A DNA stretch of 18,094 nt from Lachnospiraceae bacterium UBA1753. GTDB taxonomy: Bacteria; Bacillota; Clostridia; Lachnospirales; Lachnospiraceae. Positions 1 through 6,848 of the stretch are shown piece by piece. The notes beneath the pieces are model-generated. The model was given only the letters and a program-made list of their open reading frames with translations. It did no database searches and had not been told where the DNA came from. How positions within the stretch are numbered: position 1 is the first letter of the stretch; the number at the start of each line of letters is the position of its first letter. A program made the position numbers and the translations under genes. Where the stretch lies: NCBI GenBank assembly GCA_002317595.1, contig DCHL01000173.1, positions 11,930 through 30,023 of the forward strand, read 5' to 3'.

Positions 1-162
1 CAGCTCTACTCAATCGGTGCAATGCTGAGTACAGCGCTCATGCTTGGAAAGGAAGAGCCTGACTCTGTGGCAACAGCCAACAAGATTATGCTTGATATCA
101 GGACCAACCTTATTCCGAATGCGGAGACCCTGCTCTCCCTGCTCGAGTCAAGGGAGCAGTAA
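1..162 (+). CDS. C-terminal fragment of an unrecognised protein
   Basis: The frame starting at base 1 is open to a TAA at 160-162 and gives 53 residues, beginning QLYSIGAMLS and ending LLESREQ. The 5' part of the gene lies outside the window. The fragment looks like two or three amphipathic helices, with no membrane segment, no cysteines and no catalytic motif. I do not recognise the family from this tail. It is followed 25 bases later by a convincing intrinsic terminator, which supports this being the true end of a transcription unit. Codon use resembles the genes downstream. The gene is convergent with the degV-type gene and so is not part of the mannoside operon. Confidence 0.7.
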   Translation, partial: QLYSIGAMLSTALMLGKEEPDSVATANKIMLDIRTNLIPNAETLLSLLESREQ

Positions 163-187
163 TAAGGAATCTTGTTTTGATAGTTAT

Positions 188-220
188 GCCGCGCATCCGT
201 GCGCGGCTTTCTCTGTTTTA
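188..220 (+). terminator. Rho-independent terminator
   Basis: A perfect 8-bp GC-rich stem (GCCGCGCA at 188-195 and TGCGCGGC at 200-207) with a TCCG tetraloop is followed by TTTCTCTGTTTT. It lies 25 bases after the stop codon of the partial gene at the left edge and fits termination of that transcript on the plus strand. Confidence 0.85.
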
Positions 221-443
221 TTATCTGAATCCGGATGATTATAGGTTCCTTCGCGTTCACATGTCGCAATTCATCTCCGCGGCGCCGTCTTATTCTGAAT
301 CCAACCCTCATATTTCTGCTGACCAATACTATTCGAGCAGCTCTCTGACGTGAATAAGAGCCATAATTTGATGGAGACTGTATATATTGATTTGATTATG
401 TCCTTGTGTACTGCAAGGCTGCATTGTGTTATGAGAATGTGGA

Positions 444-597
444 GGTGCCCAGAAGCATCCGGATTCAGCTCAAATAATAGAGAACCCCGCACATGGATGT
501 GCGGGGTAGAGGCCAACTGAGCCCGGAAGGCGAATTGGCCTCGGTCTCGTTCGTTTGTATTATATTACAAGCTGAATCTGCTGATGCTTCAGGCGCT
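444..597. repeat. Imperfect inverted-repeat element with nested hairpins (possible structured RNA or MITE-like element)
   Basis: The outer arms pair in three blocks: 444-449 with 592-597 (6 bp including two G-U pairs), 452-459 with 583-590 (8 bp), and 462-470 with 570-578 (9 bp), separated by small internal loops. Inside lie a hairpin at 484-507 (CCCCGCACAT at 485-494 and ATGTGCGGGG at 497-506, closed by an A-T pair) and a second at 509-542 (GAGGCCAA and TTGGCCTC, with an inner GCC/GGC). Together they form a three-way-junction-like fold with a U-rich single-stranded segment at 543-569. The two wobble pairs exist only if the plus strand is transcribed. Alternatively it is a miniature inverted-repeat element: GGA occurs immediately outside both ends, but 3 bp is weak evidence. 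I do not recognise a known RNA family. Confidence 0.5.
471..507 (-). terminator. Possible terminator of the degV-type transcript
   Basis: Read on the minus strand, the 10-11 bp hairpin CCCCGCAC...GTGCGGGG (484-507) is followed by TTCTCTATTATTTG, a moderately U-rich tract. It lies about 170 bases past the minus-strand stop codon at 675. The tract is interrupted, and the hairpin also forms part of the larger structure at 444-597, so the terminator role is only one reading. Confidence 0.4.
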
Positions 598-674
598 GGA
601 ACACTGAACATACACAAGCAGCATTGCAGAACATTTATATGCAAATCAAATCCAATTAGCAGATGCCCTTCGAA

Positions 675-1544
675 TCATGGCTTGCAGGAACAGCCAATCC
701 CGAGTCCTCCCTCGCCGATATGGCAGGAGATGGCAAGTGCGAGGTCATCACACATGACATCCATGTCGGGGAATGCTTCCTGGATTTCCTTAACCCAGCT
801 TTCTGTTACTTCTGGAGAAGCACTGGAAGCAGCGACGAGGTGGACCTCACCCTTCTTGTACCATTCTGAGAAGGTGGTATTAAGGTCGTTCTTCATGGCG
901 GCTATCATTTCCCTGCGGCATTTTACCATTCCGCGGCATTTGGCAAAGGGATCGAGAAGTCCTGTGGTAAACTTGAGTATGGGCTTGATTCCAAAGAGAT
1001 TGCCGAGAAGGGCAGCAGAGGGGTTGATTCTTCCGCCTGCCTTGAGCCTGTCAAGACTGTCAAAACCAATGTAGATAACCATATTGTCACGCGCCTGTTC
1101 CAGGCGCAATTTTATTTCGGCAGCACTGAGTCCTTCATTAACCAGTTCAACGGCGTCGAGGACAGAGCGGTGCAGTGGTGTAGAAACTCTGCCATTGTCA
1201 ACAACGAATACTCTGTCTTCGTAGGCTTCGTCCTGTGCAAGCATTATTGCAGTCATGCAAGAGCCAGAAAGGCCGCTGCTTATCGGAATATAAATAATCT
1301 GATCATATTTCTCAAGTGCCTCGTCCCAGAAGCCTGTCAGTTCTTCGGGAGAGGGCTGGGAAGTGGTGACCTTGATTCCAGTGCGGAGCTTTTCGAAGAA
1401 CTCCTCACGGGTCAGGTCGACGCCTTCCCTGAAACAATCATCACCGATAAAGAACGGTGCGGGAAGTACCATGACTCCTTCATGCGCTGCCTGTTCTTTC
1501 GTGATTCCACTGTGACTGTCTGTTACAACTCCAATATTTCCCAT
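675..1544 (-). CDS. DegV family protein (fatty-acid-binding)
   Basis: DegV proteins bind a fatty acid in a cleft between two domains. In Firmicutes the homologous FakB proteins present fatty acids to the kinase FakA for phosphorylation. The 289-residue product has the family landmarks: TDSHSG at residues 8-13, TSQPSP at 61-66, SSGLSGS at 89-95, a GRINP segment followed by GIKPIL, and HIGEGGLGIG near the C terminus. I place the start at 1544 because it gives the usual MxxIGVVTDS beginning and has an AGGAG site 9 bases upstream. The longer frame back to 1631 adds a non-family extension. A CSC pair sits close to the end. The gene stands alone and diverges from the mannoside operon. No FakA-type kinase is in view, so the exact ligand is unknown. 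Confidence 0.9.
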   Translation of the reverse strand: MGNIGVVTDSHSGITKEQAAHEGVMVLPAPFFIGDDCFREGVDLTREEFFEKLRTGIKVTTSQPSPEELTGFWDEALEKYDQIIYIPISSGLSGSCMTAIMLAQDEAYEDRVFVVDNGRVSTPLHRSVLDAVELVNEGLSAAEIKLRLEQARDNMVIYIGFDSLDRLKAGGRINPSAALLGNLFGIKPILKFTTGLLDPFAKCRGMVKCRREMIAAMKNDLNTTFSEWYKKGEVHLVAASSASPEVTESWVKEIQEAFPDMDVMCDDLALAISCHIGEGGLGIGCSCKP

Positions 1545-1763
1545 TAGTTGATGACTCCTGTGTAGTATTTTGACTATTTCATCAATTGAACGCAGATGAA
1601 CTGCGAAACGGGGCTGATTATGAATGCTCACCGTATTATTTCGAATGTCTGCTATTAAAGTGATTTTATCATAAAGGTGTGGATGTGATTATTAATTTTT
1701 TAGAAAAAAGTGAAACGGTAATTTTTTGAAACGCAGCAAAGCTATTGCATTTTATTTGCAAAA

Positions 1764-1934
1764 GTGTGGTCTTACATATTTGATGAAAAAAATGCGATTT
1801 CTGTAAGTTTGGCACTCAAGCTTAACAGCAATAAACAGAAATGGTCATTACTAGCTTGGGAATGGCTAGTTGAAAATTCAGCGCAAAAATTGCAGGCTGA
1901 ATTAGGGACAAAGTGCGAATTGGGTAAAAATTAA
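1764..1934 (+). other. Short open frame, possible gene remnant or small protein
   Basis: The frame is open from a stop at 1719-1721 to TAA at 1932-1934 but has no ATG. The first plausible start is GTG at 1764, giving 56 residues with no ribosome binding site in front. The peptide is unusually protein-like for intergenic DNA, with an amphipathic stretch containing WSLLAWEWLVEN and QKLQAEL and four tryptophans in total. It could be the decayed 3' end of a lost gene or chance openness in AT-rich DNA. Its 3' part overlaps two hairpins, which argues for a non-coding explanation. I do not recognise it. Confidence 0.2.
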
Positions 1935-1983
1935 CAATTTTTAATTAATAAATTAGTTAAAAATTAATTCAACACAGGTATAT

Positions 1984-1999
1984 ATTTAATCGTTTAAGT
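1984..1999. promoter_or_regulatory. Candidate LacI-family operator
   Basis: ATTTAATCGTTTAAGT is symmetric at 12 of 16 positions around a central CG (1991/1992), the shape typical of LacI/GalR-family operators. It sits directly upstream of an extended -10 element, where a bound repressor would block RNA polymerase. A LacI-family regulator is the second gene of the operon it would control. The assignment is from symmetry and position only. Confidence 0.5.
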
Positions 2000-2000
2000 G

Positions 2001-2009
2001 TGCTAAAAT
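2001..2009 (+). promoter_or_regulatory. Candidate extended -10 promoter of the mannoside operon
   Basis: TGCTAAAAT matches an extended -10 (TGn followed by TAAAAT), about 100 bases before the beta-mannosidase start. No good -35 hexamer is present around 1981-1986 (TATATT), which an extended -10 can tolerate. The region just upstream is A/T-tract rich and could act as an UP element. Confidence 0.4.
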
Positions 2010-2111
2010 TTAGTTATTCTAAAAACAGTAACGTAGAGATCACAGCGAGATAAAGACGATAGGCTGGTAATGCGTCATCGTCATGAGCTGTGGGAGTGGA
2101 TGAGGACAGAT

Positions 2112-4556
2112 ATGAAAACGATTGATCTTTGTGGGATATGGAGCCTTAAGGCAGTAGGAGAGGATAAGAGCTATCCTGTCACTGTTCCGGGCTCTGTTTT
2201 GTCCTGTTACATAGAGAACGGAGTGATTGACGATCCGTTTTACCGTGACAATGAGTACGCGGCCAATGAACTCTTCTGGAAGGACTATGAGTTCGTGAGG
2301 TCGTTTGATGTTCCTGAGGAGGAACTGACTAAGAGGAGCTGTGAGCTTGTGTGCCATGGCCTTGACACCCTCTGCGATATTTTTATCAATGGCAGCAAGG
2401 TTGCTGAGACTGACAACATGCACCGCACATATATTTTTGATGTGAAAAAATGTCTTAGGGCGGGAGAGAACGTCATAAAGATTGTCTGCAGGTCGGTCCA
2501 TAAATACAGGACAGAGTATGTGGACAGCCGCGGTAGGGAGATACACAACGTTCAGGAGGGCGGAACTAAGGGCAACGAATATATAAGGAAGGCCCACTCC
2601 ATGTTTGGCTGGGACTGGGGCCCGGCGATTCCTGATGCGGGAATCTGGAGGGATATTGAGGTAAGATGCCACAATGAGCCAGTGATTGACGAGGTTATTT
2701 TTCACCAGGAGCACAATGAGAACCTGGTAGCGCTGAGGGCTGAGGTAAGACTTGATGAGAAGAGCCGTGCTGGTCTTGAGAGCCATGTGGAGGTGTGTCT
2801 GACTGGTCCTGATGGCAGAGTGATTGAGAAGACAGGGGCAGATACTGAAAACGGAAGGTGCTGCCTTGATTTTGAGATAGCAAATCCCAGTCTCTGGTGG
2901 CCTGTGGGTCTTGGAGAGCAGCCGCTCTACACTGTGAAGGTCAGCGCTGATGGATACGAGAAGTCATACAGGATTGGTCTTCGCACACTCACAGTATCGC
3001 AGGATAAGGATGAGTGGGGCTCAGAGTTCTGTTTTATCGTGAACGGTGTCAAGTTCTTCTCGATGGGGGCGAATTATATTCCGGAGGATGTGGTCTACTC
3101 AAGGATTACGAAGGAGCGGACCAGAAAGCTTATAGAGGATGCCGTAAGGGCAAATTACAACACGCTCAGAGTATGGGGCGGCGGATACTACCCATGGGAT
3201 GAGTTTTATGACATCTGTGATGAGATGGGCGTTGTTGTGTGGCAGGATTTCATGTTTGCCTGCAACGTGTACGATGTGTCTGAGCACTTTGCCGAGAATG
3301 TTGCGGCAGAGGTCAGGGACAATGTAAAGAGACTTCGACATCATGCGAGTCTTGGACTGTGGTGCGGAAATAATGAGATTGAATCAGCGTGGGCATGCTG
3401 GGATTCCTTCAAGGGGCATGACCCAAGCTTTATAGACGATTACCTGCATCTCTTTGAGGATGTGATTCCGAGGGCGCTCAGGGAGTGCGACGATGTGACC
3501 TTCTACTGGCCTTCATCGCCCTCGTCCTACGGCAGCTTTAAGGATGTTGAGAGCGAGGATGTGGGAGATGTCCATTACTGGAAGGTATGGCACGGTTTCC
3601 TTCCCTTTGACGATTACAGGAAACATTTTTTCAGGTTCTGTTCTGAGTTCGGATTCCAGTCATTCCCGCTTGAGAAGACTGTGGATTCCTACACACTGCC
3701 TGAGGACAGGAATGTTTTCTCGGAGATAATGGAGTCACACCAGAAGAACTCGTCGGCGAACGGCAAGATTCTTGCCTACCTTGCGCAGAACTTCCTGTAC
3801 CCGAAGGATTTCTCGTCACTCCTCTACGTGTCGCAGATTCTTCAGGCAGTTGCCATGAAGACAGGCGTAGAGCACTTCAGGAGGAACAGGGGCCGCTGCA
3901 TGGGTGCCCTCTATTGGCAGATTAATGACAACTGGCCGGTGGCTTCCTGGGCAAGCATCGATTACTACGGCAGATGGAAGGCGTGCCAGTATTATGCGGC
4001 TGATTTCTACGCACCCCTCGCCGGTTCACTGCTTGTGGAAAAAAATAACGCCACTGCATGGGCTGCCAATGAGAGCAGGACTGACAGGACGATGAAGGTG
4101 GTGATGTCCGTGAAGAGTGTCGATTTAAGGACACTCGCCACGGCTGAATATGAGGTAAAGGTTCCAGCATTCACATCACTTCAGATTGGCCAGATAGAGA
4201 TTCCTGAGAGTGCAGCGGACGTGAAGTCAAAGTGCTTCGTGGAGGCGGTATTTACAGATGATTCTGGAAGAATGAGGGTTGAGGCTGAGCCATTGAAACT
4301 CTACAAGCATATGAAGCTTGAGAAGGCTGAAATTGAGTGCCAGGTGACGGAACTTAATGACAGATATGAGTACCATCTGAGTTCAAAGAGCTTTGCTCCT
4401 TTCACAGAGCTTGTGCTCAAGGAGGGCGACGGAATATTCTCCGAGAACTACATCCATCTGACTGGAACTGACAGGGTGATTACCCTTATGAAGGCAGATA
4501 TGTCAGAGCCTTGTAAGAGCGGGGTGGAGGTGCGAAGCCTTCAGGATACATATTAG
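2112..4556 (+). CDS. GH2 beta-mannosidase, cytoplasmic
   Basis: This enzyme hydrolyses non-reducing terminal beta-D-mannose from beta-mannosides and manno-oligosaccharides. The 814-residue protein has the GH2 order: an N-terminal sugar-binding domain (VPGSVLSCYI, then the FGWDWGP motif typical of beta-mannosidases), an immunoglobulin-like domain, and a TIM barrel beginning near GANYIPED. The acid/base Glu is E422 in WCGNNE and the nucleophile is E512 in SEFGFQS, the beta-mannosidase version of the motif. There is no signal peptide. I prefer the ATG at 2112, which gives MKTIDLCGIW and has GAGGA 5 bases upstream. The in-frame ATG at 2070 would add 14 residues without a convincing ribosome binding site. 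It is the first gene of the mannoside operon, 13 bases before the regulator gene. Confidence 0.93.
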   Translation: MKTIDLCGIWSLKAVGEDKSYPVTVPGSVLSCYIENGVIDDPFYRDNEYAANELFWKDYEFVRSFDVPEEELTKRSCELVCHGLDTLCDIFINGSKVAETDNMHRTYIFDVKKCLRAGENVIKIVCRSVHKYRTEYVDSRGREIHNVQEGGTKGNEYIRKAHSMFGWDWGPAIPDAGIWRDIEVRCHNEPVIDEVIFHQEHNENLVALRAEVRLDEKSRAGLESHVEVCLTGPDGRVIEKTGADTENGRCCLDFEIANPSLWWPVGLGEQPLYTVKVSADGYEKSYRIGLRTLTVSQDKDEWGSEFCFIVNGVKFFSMGANYIPEDVVYSRITKERTRKLIEDAVRANYNTLRVWGGGYYPWDEFYDICDEMGVVVWQDFMFACNVYDVSEHFAENVAAEVRDNVKRLRHHASLGLWCGNNEIESAWACWDSFKGHDPSFIDDYLHLFEDVIPRALRECDDVTFYWPSSPSSYGSFKDVESEDVGDVHYWKVWHGFLPFDDYRKHFFRFCSEFGFQSFPLEKTVDSYTLPEDRNVFSEIMESHQKNSSANGKILAYLAQNFLYPKDFSSLLYVSQILQAVAMKTGVEHFRRNRGRCMGALYWQINDNWPVASWASIDYYGRWKACQYYAADFYAPLAGSLLVEKNNATAWAANESRTDRTMKVVMSVKSVDLRTLATAEYEVKVPAFTSLQIGQIEIPESAADVKSKCFVEAVFTDDSGRMRVEAEPLKLYKHMKLEKAEIECQVTELNDRYEYHLSSKSFAPFTELVLKEGDGIFSENYIHLTGTDRVITLMKADMSEPCKSGVEVRSLQDTY

Positions 4557-4569
4557 GAAAGTAGGGCAG

Positions 4570-5580
4570 ATGAAAAAGGGAGTTAAATTAAAGGATATTG
4601 CTGACAGAGTAGGAGTGTCCGTAGTCAGTGTCTCGAAGGCACTCTCGGGCAAGAGCGGAGTCAGTGATTCTGTAAGGGAAAAAATAATAGAGGTGGCTGA
4701 TGAACTTGGATACAAGCAGCCATCGGCAGACAGGGGATTGAAGCCCGGCCTTACGGGCAATGTCGGGGTGCTTGTGCCTAAGCAGTTCACTGGTCCTGGA
4801 TCGTATTACTGGGAACTCTACCAGCAGCTGGTGTCATGTCTTGCTGAGCGCGGCTACTATGCGATAATGGAAATCCTGGAAGAGGAAGCGGAAATCAATC
4901 TTGAGCTTCCGATGGTGGTCGCTGACAGGAAGGTTGATGGAATAATCAGCCTCGGCCAGACGGATGAGAGATACGCGCAGCTCCTCAAGGATAACAAGGA
5001 GATGCCGGTGGTGTTCCTTGACCATTACAACGCTGGAGACGGGGCAGACTGTGTAATCACTGACAGCTTCTACGGCGGGTATGTACTGACGGAGTACCTT
5101 ATCGAGAAGGGTCATACAAAGATTGGATTTGTAGGAACCACACTGGCAACAAGCTCGATTACTGACAGGTATTTCGGATATATAAAGGGACTTAAGGTCC
5201 ACGGGCTTAAGGCGAGGAATGACTGGGTTATCTCTGACAGAAGGAAGGATGCGACTCCCGAGATAGAGATGATAAAGCTTCCCGAGGAGATGCCTACAGC
5301 CTTTGTGTGTAACTGTGACATGGTGGCATCAATGGTCATCGAGAGGCTTAGGGATGCAGGGCACAGGGTTCCAGAGGATGTGTCAGTTGTGGGATATGAT
5401 AACTATTCACCGAGAACAGCAGGTGGAATCAGACTAACAACCTTTGACCCTGACATGAAGAGAATGGCAAGGACGGGAACGGAGATTATTCTCAGCAAGA
5501 TAAATGGCATTGATTACGACCAGGGAACAATTGTGATTTCAGGTCGGCTTGTTGAGGGTAACAGTGTAAAGGAAAAGTAG
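4570..5580 (+). CDS. LacI/GalR-family transcriptional regulator
   Basis: This is a sugar-responsive DNA-binding repressor of 336 residues. Residues 5-50 form the LacI helix-turn-helix (VKLKDIADRVGVSVVSVSKAL, followed by SVREKIIEVADELGY). The rest is a periplasmic-binding-protein-like effector domain with FVGTT and VVGYDNY segments and the usual TTFDPDMKRMA region near the end. The start is supported by AGGG just upstream. Lying second in the operon, 13 bases after the beta-mannosidase stop and 37 bases before the epimerase, it probably controls the whole cluster and itself through the operator proposed at 1984-1999. The effector cannot be read from sequence. A mannobiose, mannosylglucose or mannose derivative is the natural guess. 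Confidence 0.9.
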   Translation: MKKGVKLKDIADRVGVSVVSVSKALSGKSGVSDSVREKIIEVADELGYKQPSADRGLKPGLTGNVGVLVPKQFTGPGSYYWELYQQLVSCLAERGYYAIMEILEEEAEINLELPMVVADRKVDGIISLGQTDERYAQLLKDNKEMPVVFLDHYNAGDGADCVITDSFYGGYVLTEYLIEKGHTKIGFVGTTLATSSITDRYFGYIKGLKVHGLKARNDWVISDRRKDATPEIEMIKLPEEMPTAFVCNCDMVASMVIERLRDAGHRVPEDVSVVGYDNYSPRTAGGIRLTTFDPDMKRMARTGTEIILSKINGIDYDQGTIVISGRLVEGNSVKEK

Positions 5581-5617
5581 GGGAATAGTGAAAAATAGAT
5601 TATAGGGAGGAAATATT

Positions 5618-6781
5618 ATGGTTAACGAGGCAAGAGCACATCTTCAGAACGTCATCGTTCCTTTCTGGAGGAAGATGAGGGACAACGAGAATGGTGGATA
5701 CTACGGATATATGGATTATGACCTGAATGTTGATAAGCAGGCGGTAAAGGGATGCATTCTTCACTCGAGAATACTCTGGTTCTTCGCGAACGCGTACGAT
5801 GTACTGAGGGAGCCCGCTCTACTTGATGAGGCAGAGCATGCATACAAGTTCATAAGGGATTACTGCATTGACTGGATCAACGGTGGAATCTTCTGGTCTG
5901 TGGATTATCAGGGAAAGCCTTGCGAGGACATGAAGCACACCTACAACCAGGCCTTCGCAATCTACGCCCTTTCATCCTTCTACGGCGTTACGGGAATTGA
6001 GGATGCAAAGGACCTGGCGTATGATCTCTACAATGTGATTGAGGGTAAGTGCCGTGACACTGCGGGCTATCTTGAGGCCTTTGACAGGGAGTTTAAGCCC
6101 GTGTCCAACGAGAAGCTTTCTGAGAACGGTGTCGAGGCAAAGAGAACGATGAACACCCTTCTACACATACTTGAGGCGTACACCGAGCTCTACAGAGTCA
6201 CAGGCGACAGAAAGGTTGCGGAGCGCCTTCACTGGATTATGGGACTATGGGCAGGATGCTTTGTGAACAAGAAGAAGGAACGTCAGGAGGTATTTTTTGA
6301 CTACGGATACAAGAGCCTCATCGACCTTCACTCTTATGGTCATGACATTGAGACAAGCTGGCTGATGGACAGGGCTGTTGAGGTCCTTGAGGACATTCCG
6401 ACAAGGAACCAGATCCTGCCCCTTACCAAGATGCTTGCGGCAAAAATATATGAGAGGGCCTATGTGAATCATTCTCTTCTCAACGAGTGCGAGAACGGAG
6501 TGGACAACACAGACAGAATATGGTGGGTTCAGGCAGAGACAGTAATTGGTTTCCTGAACGCCTACCAGCAGTCGCCCGACAATGAGGAGTACATAGAGGC
6601 TGCCAAGGATGTATTTAACATGATACTCACAAAAATGACGGACAAGAGAGCTGGTTCAGAGTGGTTCTGGAAGCTCGATGAAAATCTTGAGCCTATCCCT
6701 GGAATGCCCATTGTCGAACCCTGGAAATGTCCTTACCACAACGGCAGAATGTGCATCGAGATCATAAAGAGACTCGGATAG
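5618..6781 (+). CDS. AGE-superfamily cellobiose/mannobiose 2-epimerase
   Basis: Enzymes of this type invert C2 of the reducing-end sugar in beta-1,4-disaccharides, turning mannobiose into mannosylglucose or cellobiose into glucosylmannose. The 387-residue length is typical. Catalytic histidines are visible in MNTLLH (H183), SYGHDIE (H242) and CPYHNGR (H374). WWVQAE (302-307) and KHTYNQAF (106-113) are also conserved features of the family. The start at 5618 has AGGGAGG about 8 bases upstream. It sits immediately before the GH130 phosphorylase, the arrangement known for the mannan pathway in which epimerised mannobiose is phosphorolysed. That neighbour makes mannobiose the probable physiological substrate, although cellobiose may also be accepted. 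No signal peptide is present, so it acts in the cytoplasm. Confidence 0.92.
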   Translation: MVNEARAHLQNVIVPFWRKMRDNENGGYYGYMDYDLNVDKQAVKGCILHSRILWFFANAYDVLREPALLDEAEHAYKFIRDYCIDWINGGIFWSVDYQGKPCEDMKHTYNQAFAIYALSSFYGVTGIEDAKDLAYDLYNVIEGKCRDTAGYLEAFDREFKPVSNEKLSENGVEAKRTMNTLLHILEAYTELYRVTGDRKVAERLHWIMGLWAGCFVNKKKERQEVFFDYGYKSLIDLHSYGHDIETSWLMDRAVEVLEDIPTRNQILPLTKMLAAKIYERAYVNHSLLNECENGVDNTDRIWWVQAETVIGFLNAYQQSPDNEEYIEAAKDVFNMILTKMTDKRAGSEWFWKLDENLEPIPGMPIVEPWKCPYHNGRMCIEIIKRLG

Positions 6782-6795
6782 GGCAGCTTATTATG

Positions 6796-6825
6796 AATTA
6801 ATTCGTTTTCGCAATACGATTAATT
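6796..6825. promoter_or_regulatory. Inverted repeat before GH130 gene, possible operator or hairpin
   Basis: AATTAATTCGT (6796-6806) and ACGATTAATT (6816-6825) are inverted copies, apart from one extra T, around a 9-base centre. The half-site CGATTAA resembles the right half of the candidate operator at 1984-1999. It lies in the 67-base gap between the epimerase and phosphorylase genes, ending just before the ribosome binding site. It could be a second regulator site or an RNA hairpin affecting translation. Confidence 0.35.
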
Positions 6826-6848
6826 ATTTATAGGAGAATGTGTGAAAA

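Larger units (their letters stand above)
163..674. other. Intergenic region between convergent genes
   Basis: These 512 bases between two gene 3' ends contain no credible protein-coding frame. They hold the terminator at 188-220, an imperfect inverted-repeat element at 444-597, and repeated CTGAATCC motifs at 225-232 and 295-302 on the plus strand and 461-468 on the minus strand. A related CTGAATC lies at 572-578. The length is well beyond what two convergent terminators need. I see no tRNA, CRISPR repeat or transposase remnant here. Confidence 0.6.
1545..2111. other. Divergent AT-rich intergenic region upstream of the mannoside operon
   Basis: These 567 bases are clearly more AT-rich than the flanking genes. 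They should contain the minus-strand degV promoter (I see only weak candidates, such as a TATGAT-like element read leftward near 1660-1670). They also hold a short open frame at 1722-1934, hairpins at 1850-1870 and 1875-1903, and a run of repeated TAAAAATTAA motifs at 1925-1967. The likely operon promoter and operator are at 1984-2009. From about 2016 to 2111 is the 5' leader of the beta-mannosidase mRNA, in which I see no riboswitch-like structure. Confidence 0.6.

Noticed and set aside
493..1074. 193-codon plus-strand open frame across the intergenic region and the degV-type gene
   Set aside because: Most of it is antisense to a clear DegV-family gene, its composition has no family signature, and its beginning lies within the hairpins at 485-542.
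2083..2103. Six-codon leader peptide (MSCGSG) before the beta-mannosidase
   Set aside because: It has no convincing ribosome binding site, no run of regulatory codons and no attenuator structure around it.
2112..2126. TGAAAACGATTGAT resembling a CcpA cre site
   Set aside because: Only the left half matches the cre consensus, and it coincides with the first codons of the beta-mannosidase, so the likeness is probably coincidental.
2040..2786. 248-codon minus-strand open frame opposite the beta-mannosidase
   Set aside because: It is the antisense shadow of a well-supported GH2 gene. No ribosome binding site or recognisable domain is present.
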